From an uncultured Erysipelotrichaceae bacterium (GTDB lineage: Bacteria; Bacillota_I; Bacilli_A; Erysipelotrichales; Coprobacillaceae), in NCBI GenBank assembly GCA_900544435.1, contig UQVG01000160.1, positions 1 through 5,326 of the forward strand: 5,326 bases of DNA, read 5' to 3'. The notes under the pieces were generated by a model that did not search any database, was not told where the DNA came from, and saw nothing but the letters and a program-made list of their open reading frames with translations. Made by a program: the position numbers and the translations under genes. Below are positions 1 through 4,948 of this stretch, piece after piece (position 1 is the first letter of the stretch; each line of letters begins with the position of its first letter).

Positions 1-114
1 CTTGAACAAATGAGGACAATTGATAAATCACGTTTGATTAGAAAAATAGGAGAACTTACGCCATTAGAAATGGAACGTATTAATAAATGTATTCGTATTA
101 GTTTAGGAGTTTAA
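1..114 (+). CDS. mazF: MazF/PemK-family endoribonuclease toxin, C-terminal fragment (5' end outside window)
   Basis: Frame 1 is open from the first base to a TAA at 112-114, giving 37 residues with no start inside the window. The peptide begins LEQMRTIDKSRL and ends ISLGV. This matches the C-terminal end of Bacillus-type MazF (EndoA/NdoA), where LEQIRTIDKQRL and a final ISLGL occur at the same spacing. In that family the protein is a ribosome-independent mRNA interferase, usually neutralised by a small antitoxin encoded just upstream. The catalytic residues and any antitoxin gene lie outside the window, so activity cannot be judged. The gene ends 20 bases before a strong terminator and is therefore probably not co-transcribed with murC. 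The family call is fairly secure from the RTIDK motif. Whether it is a typical toxin-antitoxin pair is inference. Confidence 0.8.
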   Translation, partial: LEQMRTIDKSRLIRKIGELTPLEMERINKCIRISLGV

Positions 115-133
115 TCTTACATAGAATGTTTTT

Positions 134-157
134 AAACGAGCAAAGCTCGTTTTTTTT
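134..157 (+). terminator. Intrinsic terminator after the mazF-like gene
   Basis: An 8-bp perfect stem, AAACGAGC (134-141) with GCTCGTTT (145-152), closes a 3-nt AAA loop and is followed by T residues through 157. It lies 20 bases past the mazF stop and upstream of the murC promoter, so it separates the two transcription units. Confidence 0.9.
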
Positions 158-196
158 AAAAAAAATACTCTTAACAAAGAAAAAGAAATAAAATTG

Positions 197-205
197 TGAT
201 AGAAT
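197..205 (+). promoter_or_regulatory. Probable extended -10 promoter for murC
   Basis: TGATAGAAT fits the TGnTAnnnT extended -10 pattern. There is no good -35 box at the normal 16-18 nt distance. A TTAACA at 171-176 is 23 nt away, which is too far. The expected transcription start (about 211-213) falls right at the Shine-Dalgarno sequence, so the leader would be only about 12-14 nt. The site lies directly after the upstream terminator, as expected for a new transcription unit. Confidence 0.5.
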
Positions 206-212
206 AAGAACC

Positions 213-218
213 GAGGTG
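213..218 (+). promoter_or_regulatory. Shine-Dalgarno sequence that fixes the murC start
   Basis: GAGGTG lies 6 nt before the ATG at 225. An in-frame GTG at 216 is part of this SD itself and has no SD of its own, so the ATG at 225 is preferred as the start codon. Confidence 0.8.
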
Positions 219-224
219 ACAATT

Positions 225-1535
225 ATGTATTATTTTATAGGAATTAAAGGGTCAGGAATGGCTCCATTAGCAACAATTTTATATGAATTAGGGAACGAAG
301 TTGCTGGAAGTGATATTGACAAATATATATTTATTGAAGATGAATTGAGAAAGAGAAATATTCCAATTTATTCATTTAATAAAGATAATATAAAGGACGG
401 TTATCATGTAATCATTGGTAATGCTTTTGATGAATCAAATGAAGAAGTTAAAGCAGCATTAGAAAATCCAAATGTTAAATGTACAAGATATTATGATTTC
501 TTAGCTGATTTTATGGAACATTATGTTTCAATTGCTGTTGCAGGAACACATGGAAAAACAACAACAACAGGAATGGCTTATCATTTATTTGAAGACTTTG
601 ATAAGACATCTGTTTTAATTGGAGATGGAACTGGACATGGACAAGTTGGAAGTAAATATTTTATTTCAGAAACTTGCGAATTCCAAGATCATTTCTTACA
701 TTATCATCCAGATTATGCCATTATTAACAATATTGAATTAGACCATGTTGATTATTTTGGTAATCTAGAAAGATATATTCAATCATTTGAACAATTTGCT
801 AAACAAGTAAAGAAAACAGTTATTGTATGGGGTGATGATCCAAATATCAAAAAAATTCATTTTGAAAAACATGTTTTAAGATTTGGTTTAGGTGAAAACA
901 ATGATGTTCGAGCAGTAAATGTTTTAGAAACACCACAAGGTTTATCTTTTGATGTTTATATTCATCAAGAATTATTTGGACATTTTAACATACCATTATT
1001 TGGAATGCATATGTTATATAATTCATTAGCAATCATTACACTTGGTTATCTAGAAGATATGTCTTATGATTATATTTTAAATAAATTACAAACTTTTAAA
1101 GGAACAAAACGTCGTTATACAGTAAAAACAGAAGGAAATAATGTTTTTGTAGATGATTATGCACATCATCCAACTGCAATTAGATATGTAATCGAAGCAA
1201 CAAGAGTAAGATATCCTGGTAAGAAAATCGTTGCTATTTTCCAACCGGATCGTTTTTCAAGAGGTGCACGTTTTGCTAAAGAATTCGCACAAGAAATGGA
1301 CAAAGCAGATTATCCATATTTCTGCCCATTCCCAGAAAATGCTAAACATGAAGACGGAATAGACATTGATATTTACGATATTTCTAAAAATAGTGCACGT
1401 GCTAAAGTCATTACTGAAGATGAAGCAGGTGTAAAGGAATTAATGCAATATGATAATTGTGTGTTCTTATTTATGAGTAGTAAAGATATTTATAAATTTG
1501 AAGAAATGTTGATAGAAGCTAAAAAATCTATATAA
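225..1535 (+). CDS. murC: UDP-N-acetylmuramate--L-alanine ligase MurC
   Basis: MurC is the cytoplasmic ATP-dependent ligase that adds L-alanine to UDP-MurNAc, the first amino acid of the peptidoglycan stem. Starting at ATG 225 the protein has 436 residues, close to Bacillus MurC (about 430). Visible in order: the N-terminal Rossmann-type start GIKGSGMAPLA (residues 4-14) with GSDI (28-31); the Mur-ligase ATP-binding P-loop GTHGKTTTTGM (107-117); the central segment SETCEFQDHFL (148-158) and NNIELDHVDYF (168-178); the GMHxxxN segment near 260-266; and the C-terminal DDYAHHPTAI (310-319). The motif usually written FQPHxxTRT reads FQPDRFSRG here (339-347), and the usual PAGE-like stretch is replaced by FPENAKHEDGID, so the C-terminal domain looks somewhat diverged. 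The gene starts a run with DUF948, ytxH and ccpA, an arrangement known from Bacillus. Confidence in MurC rather than another Mur ligase is high because of the start motif and the synteny. Confidence 0.95.
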   Translation: MYYFIGIKGSGMAPLATILYELGNEVAGSDIDKYIFIEDELRKRNIPIYSFNKDNIKDGYHVIIGNAFDESNEEVKAALENPNVKCTRYYDFLADFMEHYVSIAVAGTHGKTTTTGMAYHLFEDFDKTSVLIGDGTGHGQVGSKYFISETCEFQDHFLHYHPDYAIINNIELDHVDYFGNLERYIQSFEQFAKQVKKTVIVWGDDPNIKKIHFEKHVLRFGLGENNDVRAVNVLETPQGLSFDVYIHQELFGHFNIPLFGMHMLYNSLAIITLGYLEDMSYDYILNKLQTFKGTKRRYTVKTEGNNVFVDDYAHHPTAIRYVIEATRVRYPGKKIVAIFQPDRFSRGARFAKEFAQEMDKADYPYFCPFPENAKHEDGIDIDIYDISKNSARAKVITEDEAGVKELMQYDNCVFLFMSSKDIYKFEEMLIEAKKSI

Positions 1536-1548
1536 AAAGAGTAAATTA

Positions 1549-1557
1549 TGGTACAAT
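1549..1557 (+). promoter_or_regulatory. Possible extended -10 promoter before the DUF948 gene
   Basis: TGGTACAAT fits TGnTAnnnT and lies between the murC stop and the next start. No convincing -35 box is present at 16-18 nt upstream, where the sequence is the A/T-rich end of murC. There is no terminator between murC and the DUF948 gene, so this would be an internal promoter adding to readthrough from murC. It could make DUF948-ytxH-ccpA partly independent of murC. Confidence 0.4.
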
Positions 1558-1570
1558 TATTAAAGAAAGT

Positions 1571-1576
1571 AGAGGG
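1571..1576 (+). promoter_or_regulatory. Shine-Dalgarno sequence that fixes the DUF948 gene start
   Basis: AGAGGG directly abuts an ATG at 1577 (no spacer) but sits 6 nt before the in-frame ATG at 1583. The normal spacing favours 1583 as the start. Confidence 0.7.
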
Positions 1577-1582
1577 ATGTTT

Positions 1583-1870
1583 ATGACGACAATGGACATT
1601 TGTTACTGTGTTTTAATTTTAGCAGGTGCATTTTGTTTAGTTGCTTTAGGTGTTTTGTTTATTCGTACATCAACAGCAATCAAACAAACAGGGGATACTG
1701 TTGAAATGGCACAAGATACATTAAAAAGAGTTGATAAAGTCTTAGATGATGTCAATTATAAATTGGATTTATTAAATGCGCCTGTAGAAACAGTTGCAAA
1801 GTTCTTTGATCCTCAAAGACCAAAGTTTAATCCATTGAAAATAATGATGAGCTTTTTAAAGAAAAAATAG
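1583..1870 (+). CDS. DUF948 family small membrane protein (YtxG-like)
   Basis: This is a 95-residue protein with one N-terminal hydrophobic segment (about residues 6-27, starting ICYCVLILAGAF). A helical, coiled-coil-like stretch follows (about 30-65, with heptad-like spacing in TLKRVDKVLDDVNYKLDLL), then a short basic tail ending FLKKK. This layout and the position between murC and ytxH match the DUF948 proteins (YtxG in Bacillus). Their biochemical role is not established; a membrane-anchored helical protein with its helix in the cytoplasm or at the membrane surface is an inference from the sequence. An ATG at 1577 would add two residues but lacks SD spacing. The next gene begins 14 bases after the TAG stop, so the two are surely co-transcribed. 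Confidence 0.75.
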   Translation: MTTMDICYCVLILAGAFCLVALGVLFIRTSTAIKQTGDTVEMAQDTLKRVDKVLDDVNYKLDLLNAPVETVAKFFDPQRPKFNPLKIMMSFLKKK

Positions 1871-1884
1871 AAAGGTGAGATAGT

Positions 1885-2361
1885 ATGAAATTAGGAAGAT
1901 TTTTAACAACTTTAGGAATTGGTGCTATTGCAGGAATGTTACTTGCACCAAAAAAAGGAAGTGAGTTAAGAGAAGAATTAAAAGGTAAAGGTAAAGAAAC
2001 TCTTGACACTGCTAAAGAAATGACTGTAGAAGATTATCAAAAGTTAATTAGTGAAACAATTGATGGTCTTAAAAAGACAGTAGATGAATTTGATGTGGAT
2101 GAATTCAAAGAAAATTCTTTAACAAAATTAAATGAGTTAAAAGATAAATTTGATGAGGTTGTTACTAAATTACAAGACAGTGATCAATATTCTAAATTAA
2201 AAGACCAAGTTGATAAAATTATTGTAGATGTAAATGATAAAGTAAATGATATAAAAGAAAAAGTGAGCGAACAAGAATTTGATGATTTTTCTGATTTAGA
2301 AGACGAAATTAATGACATTGAAGATGACCTAAATGTCATTATCGATGATTTAAAAGATTAA
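1885..2361 (+). CDS. ytxH: YtxH-like protein with acidic helical tail
   Basis: This is a 158-residue protein. The N-terminus MKLGRFLTTLGIGAIAGMLL with APKKG (21-25) is the hallmark of the YtxH family: a short glycine-rich hydrophobic helix followed by LLAPxxG. The rest is predicted helical and highly charged. From about residue 130 it is strongly acidic, with runs such as FDDFSDLEDEINDIEDDL. Bacillus YtxH-type proteins are linked to general stress operons, but their molecular function is unknown. The start is supported by a good SD, AAAGGTGAG (1871-1879), 5 nt before the ATG. The TAA stop overlaps the ccpA ATG by one base, so translation of the two is probably coupled. The partner YtxJ found in Bacillus is absent here. 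Confidence 0.8.
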   Translation: MKLGRFLTTLGIGAIAGMLLAPKKGSELREELKGKGKETLDTAKEMTVEDYQKLISETIDGLKKTVDEFDVDEFKENSLTKLNELKDKFDEVVTKLQDSDQYSKLKDQVDKIIVDVNDKVNDIKEKVSEQEFDDFSDLEDEINDIEDDLNVIIDDLKD

Positions 2362-2363
2362 TG
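2359..2363 (+). promoter_or_regulatory. TAATG stop-start overlap coupling ytxH to ccpA
   Basis: The ytxH stop TAA (2359-2361) shares its last A with the ccpA ATG (2361-2363). No purine-rich SD is visible in the 20 bases before the ATG, only a weak AAAAGA. Translation of ccpA is therefore likely to depend on ribosomes finishing ytxH. Confidence 0.75.
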
Positions 2364-3365
2364 AAAAAAGCTACGATTTATGATGTTGCAAGAGAAGCTG
2401 GAGTTTCTCTTGCAACAGTATCTCGTGTTATTAATGGATCATCAGTTGTTCGTGAAAAAACTAAAGAAAAGGTTATGAAGGTTATTGATGAACTGAACTT
2501 TAAACCTAATCAAATTGCTCGAGGTCTTGCAACTAATAAAACAACAACCATTGCAATAATCTTTCCACAATCACTTTTTGCACATGTTAAAGATATGATT
2601 GGTGGAATTGGTGATGCTGGTAGAACATTAGACTATAATATTACTATTTATACAACAGATGATATTGGAAATGGTCCAATGGATGATGTTATGGAAAAAG
2701 TGATTCGTACAAGAGCTGACGGTGTCATATTATTTAATAATGATAACATTGATCAACAAATTGAATTGGTTAAAAAACATAGTATTCCAGCAGTTGTTAT
2801 TGGTATGAAAGTCAGCGATGAATCAATTGGTTCTGTTTTTGTTGATGCACAAAAAATTACATATGATATTATCAATAATTATTTAGATAAAGGTAAGAAA
2901 GATATTGTTTTTGTAAGTCCTCAACAAAATCTTATTAGAACAGTAGATTTAATTGAAGGAATGAAAAAAGCATATCAAGATCATCAATTAGATTTTGATG
3001 AAAAAACACAAGTTATTAATACTTCTACTCACTATGAAGAAAGCTATACACAATTTGTGGAACATTTTAGAAATCATAAACATGATTTAGTTTTTGCAAG
3101 TTACGATAAAGAAGGTGTAGCTGTTGTAAATGCTGCTATTGATAATAAGATAGATATACCAAATGATATGGAAGTCATGGCAATGATGGATACAAGTTAT
3201 TCGCTTATATGTAGACCATCTTTATCTACAATCCATCTACCAATTTATGATATGGGTGCTTTAGCTGTACGTTTACTTACTAAAATTTTAAATCAAGAAG
3301 AACTAGAAACAAAAGAAGTATGCGTAGGATATACAAATATTTATCGAAAATCAACAATCCAATAA
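2361..3365 (+). CDS. ccpA: Catabolite control protein A (LacI/GalR-family regulator)
   Basis: This is a 334-residue LacI-family repressor, the same length as Bacillus CcpA. The helix-turn-helix is at residues 5-26 (TIYDVAREAGVSLATVSRVI then NG), followed by the hinge region with ARGLA (53-57), whose leucine would enter the minor groove. A periplasmic-binding-protein-like core runs from about 60 to the end. The C-terminus is very CcpA-like: YDMGALAVRLLTK (296-308) and a final RKST. It keeps the Tyr and Arg (Y296, R304) that in Bacillus CcpA lie at the surface contacting HPr-Ser46-P. The N-terminal half of the core is more diverged. CcpA with HPr-Ser-P binds cre operators and governs carbon catabolite control. 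Context supports orthology: ccpA follows ytxH in Bacillus too, with aroA between. No recognisable cre site was seen in this window. The gene has no own SD or clear promoter and ends in a terminator overlapping its stop codon. Confidence 0.9.
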   Translation: MKKATIYDVAREAGVSLATVSRVINGSSVVREKTKEKVMKVIDELNFKPNQIARGLATNKTTTIAIIFPQSLFAHVKDMIGGIGDAGRTLDYNITIYTTDDIGNGPMDDVMEKVIRTRADGVILFNNDNIDQQIELVKKHSIPAVVIGMKVSDESIGSVFVDAQKITYDIINNYLDKGKKDIVFVSPQQNLIRTVDLIEGMKKAYQDHQLDFDEKTQVINTSTHYEESYTQFVEHFRNHKHDLVFASYDKEGVAVVNAAIDNKIDIPNDMEVMAMMDTSYSLICRPSLSTIHLPIYDMGALAVRLLTKILNQEELETKEVCVGYTNIYRKSTIQ

Positions 3366-3387
3366 ACCACGAAAGTGGTTTATTTTT
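3363..3387 (+). terminator. Intrinsic terminator overlapping the ccpA stop codon
   Basis: TAAACCAC (3363-3370) pairs with GTGGTTTA (3375-3382) across a GAAA tetraloop (GNRA type), then T residues at 3383-3387. The stop codon TAA forms the first three bases of the stem, so there is no 3' untranslated spacer. It ends the murC-to-ccpA run. Confidence 0.9.
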
Positions 3388-3395
3388 ATAATTGC

Positions 3396-3424
3396 TTGAC
3401 TTTAAATATGAATTCTAATATTAT
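3396..3424 (+). promoter_or_regulatory. Sigma-A-type promoter of the tyrS leader
   Basis: TTGACT (3396-3401) and TATTAT (3419-3424) are separated by 17 nt, close to the consensus. The expected transcription start is around 3431, just where Stem I of the T-box begins. Unlike the other promoters in the window, it has a good -35 box. Confidence 0.85.
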
Positions 3425-3514
3425 ATACTTACAGCAATGAAAGAGACAAGTAGTATTATTGGATTGTCATAGAGAGCTTGTGGGTGGTGGAAACAAGCCA
3501 AGAGATAATATGAA

Positions 3515-3517
3515 TAC
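3515..3517 (+). promoter_or_regulatory. T-box specifier codon UAC (Tyr)
   Basis: The triplet lies in GAA-TAC-A in the 3' side of the Stem I specifier loop, preceding CTCTGGAGC, the usual position for a T-box specifier. It would pair with the GUA anticodon of tRNA-Tyr and is followed by a purine, as is usual. Confidence 0.9.
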
Positions 3518-3594
3518 ACTCTGGAGCTTCTAAGTGCAAAGCTTAGACGGTGCAAGCCGTTATCTATTTGAGTGTATGTCTTTGACATGAATTT

Positions 3595-3622
3595 AGGATG
3601 GTACCGCGATCAACTCGTTCCT
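3595..3622 (+). promoter_or_regulatory. T-box motif and antiterminator helix
   Basis: AGGATGGTACCGCG (3595-3608) is the T-box core. AGGA (3595-3598) pairs with TCCT (3619-3622), and GCGA (3606-3609) can pair with TCGT (3615-3618). This leaves the TGGTACC bulge that captures the tRNA acceptor end. The 3' strand overlaps the 5' strand of the terminator, so the two structures exclude each other. Confidence 0.92.
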
Positions 3623-3639
3623 ATGGGAATGAGTTTTTT
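3612..3639 (+). terminator. Regulated terminator of the tyrosine T-box
   Basis: AACTCGTTCC (3612-3621) pairs with GGAATGAGTT (3626-3635) over ten positions with one G-U pair and a TATG loop, followed by T residues through 3639. It forms when tRNA-Tyr is charged and stops transcription before tyrS. Confidence 0.93.
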
Positions 3640-3656
3640 ATTTTAAGGAGGAAATT

Positions 3657-4889
3657 ATGAAAATTTATGATGAATTAGTTTGGAGAGGATTAATTAAAGA
3701 TGTAAGTTCTCCAGAAATTGAAGAAAAATTAAATAATGGAGGACTAACTTTCTATATTGGAACTGATCCAACTGGAGATAGTTTACACATAGGGCATTTC
3801 TCTTCATTTTTAATTAGTAAGCGATTAAAAGATGCAGGGCATAATCCAATTTTATTAGTTGGAGGTGCTACAGGATTAATTGGTGATCCTAAACCTGATA
3901 CAGAAAGACCAATGATTACTAAAGAACAAGTTCAACATAATTTTGATTGTTTAAAAGCGCAAGCACAAAAGATTTTTGGTTTTGAAGTTGTTAATAATTA
4001 TGATTGGTCAAAAGATTTAAATTTTATTGATTTTTTAAGAGATTATGGTAAATATTTTAATGTTAACTATATGTTGAATAAAGATATTGTTAAAAGAAGA
4101 TTAGATTTAGGAATTACTTATACTGAATTCTCTTATATGATTATGCAAGCAATGGATTTCTATTGGTTACATGAAAATAAAAACTGTCAATTACAAGTTG
4201 CTGGACAAGATCAATGGGGAAATATTACAGCAGGTATTGAATTAATTAGAAAGAAAACGGGAAAAGAAGCATATGGTTTTACAATGCCACTTCTAACAAA
4301 AAGCGATGGTACAAAATTTGGTAAAACAAATGGTAAAGCTATTTGGTTAGATAGAGAAAAAACTTCTCCTTATGAAATGTATCAATTCTTTATTAATTCA
4401 GAAGATGATAAAGTTATTGATTATTTGAAATTCTTAACTTTCTTAACTCCAGAAGAAATTATGGAATTAGAAGAAAAAAATAAAACACAACCTCATTTAA
4501 GAGAAGCACATAAAGCATTAGCTAAAGAAGTTATTACTTTCTTACATGGTGAAGAAGCTTATGAAGAAGCAGTTCAAGTTTCACAAACACTATTCTCAGG
4601 AAAAATTCAAAATTTAACTTTAGAACAAGTAGATGTTGCTTTTGAAGGTGTTCCAACAGTTGAAACAGAAGAAAATGAAATGAATATTTTAGATGCTTTG
4701 ATTTTAGTAGGTGCTGCTAAAAGTAAAAGAGAAGCTAGAGAATTTGTAAATGGTGGATCTGTTTTAATCAATGGTGAACGTATTAAAGATTTAGAATTTA
4801 CTGTTAAAAAAGAAGATGCTTTTGGGCAAAGCAAAACAGTTATTCGTCGAGGAAAGAAAAATTATTTTGTATTAAAATATAATGGATAA
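3657..4889 (+). CDS. tyrS: Tyrosyl-tRNA synthetase (TyrS)
   Basis: This is a class I aminoacyl-tRNA synthetase that activates tyrosine with ATP and charges tRNA-Tyr in the cytoplasm. It has 410 residues, slightly shorter than Bacillus TyrS (about 420). Seen in order: the substrate pocket YIGTDPT (33-39, the Tyr and Asp matching Bacillus Y34 and D38); the HIGH signature (44-47); the tyrosine-binding YMIMQAMD (Y160, Q164, D167); GQDQWGNI (183-190); the second signature as KFGKT (220-224); and a C-terminal S4-type RNA-binding domain (about 343-390, ILDALILVGAAKSKREAREF). The start is set by AAGGAGG (3645-3651), 5 nt before the ATG. The gene stands alone between its T-box terminator and a downstream terminator, so it is regulated by tRNA-Tyr charging. 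No key residue appears to be missing. Confidence 0.97.
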   Translation: MKIYDELVWRGLIKDVSSPEIEEKLNNGGLTFYIGTDPTGDSLHIGHFSSFLISKRLKDAGHNPILLVGGATGLIGDPKPDTERPMITKEQVQHNFDCLKAQAQKIFGFEVVNNYDWSKDLNFIDFLRDYGKYFNVNYMLNKDIVKRRLDLGITYTEFSYMIMQAMDFYWLHENKNCQLQVAGQDQWGNITAGIELIRKKTGKEAYGFTMPLLTKSDGTKFGKTNGKAIWLDREKTSPYEMYQFFINSEDDKVIDYLKFLTFLTPEEIMELEEKNKTQPHLREAHKALAKEVITFLHGEEAYEEAVQVSQTLFSGKIQNLTLEQVDVAFEGVPTVETEENEMNILDALILVGAAKSKREAREFVNGGSVLINGERIKDLEFTVKKEDAFGQSKTVIRRGKKNYFVLKYNG

Positions 4890-4909
4890 AAGCTCTTAGG
4901 AGCTTTTTT
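4888..4909 (+). terminator. Intrinsic terminator after tyrS
   Basis: AAAAGCTC (4888-4895) pairs with GAGCTTTT (4900-4907) around a TTAG loop, and the T run continues to 4909. The last two bases of the tyrS stop codon are part of the stem. Confidence 0.9.
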
Positions 4910-4920
4910 CATTTAGAATG

Positions 4921-4929
4921 TGGTATACT
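4921..4929 (+). promoter_or_regulatory. Probable extended -10 promoter of the yihY-like gene
   Basis: TGGTATACT fits TGnTAnnnT with a near-consensus hexamer TATACT. The -35 region would fall in the tail of the tyrS terminator and has no match. The predicted start (about 4936) abuts the SD at 4937, giving a leader of about 13 nt. Confidence 0.6.
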
Positions 4930-4936
4930 ATCAACA

Positions 4937-4942
4937 GGAGGG
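4937..4942 (+). promoter_or_regulatory. Shine-Dalgarno sequence that fixes the yihY-like gene start
   Basis: GGAGGG lies 6 nt before the ATG at 4949. An in-frame ATG at 4943 directly touches the SD and is therefore unlikely to be used. Confidence 0.75.
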
Positions 4943-4948
4943 ATGATT

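Larger units (their letters stand above)
3431..3640 (+). promoter_or_regulatory. Tyrosine T-box riboswitch (tRNA-sensing leader of tyrS)
   Basis: This is a complete T-box leader that lets uncharged tRNA-Tyr prevent early termination. The Stem I base pairs AGC (3433-3435) with GCT (3526-3528). A kink-turn-like AATGA/GGA and AGAG (3442-3445)/CTCT (3519-3522) follow. TATTAT (3454-3459) pairs with ATAATA (3505-3510), and the apical arm GCTTGT (3476-3481)/ACAAGC (3493-3498) carries the conserved GGTGG loop. The specifier loop GAATACA contains UAC at 3515-3517, a Tyr codon, agreeing with the downstream gene. Short hairpins follow: CTAAG/CTTAG (3530-3546), ACGG/CCGT (3547-3560, before the conserved TTATC) and ATGTC/GACAT (3576-3588). 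The T-box motif and terminator come last. UGGU at 3599-3602 complements ACCA, as expected for a tRNA with discriminator A. Confidence 0.95.

Noticed and set aside
171..194. TTAACA (171-176) with TAAAAT (189-194) as an alternative murC promoter
   Set aside because: The spacer is only 12 nt, too short for a sigma-A promoter. The extended -10 at 197-205 is the better candidate.
216..224. GTG start for murC giving three extra residues
   Set aside because: The GTG is part of the SD GAGGTG itself and has no SD upstream. The ATG at 225 has ideal spacing and gives the usual MurC N-terminus.
1827..2009. Open frame of 60 codons on the minus strand
   Set aside because: It lies antisense across the end of the DUF948 gene and the start of ytxH, both well supported. 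It has no SD and its composition is that of a shadow frame.
2003..2032. TTGACA-like box with TAGAAG inside ytxH as a possible ccpA promoter
   Set aside because: The -10 match is poor (TAGAAG, 18 nt spacing), and it lies more than 300 nt before ccpA inside coding sequence. It is probably chance.
4607..4834. Open frame of 75 codons on the minus strand
   Set aside because: It is fully antisense to the S4 domain region of tyrS. It has no recognisable motif, SD or promoter.
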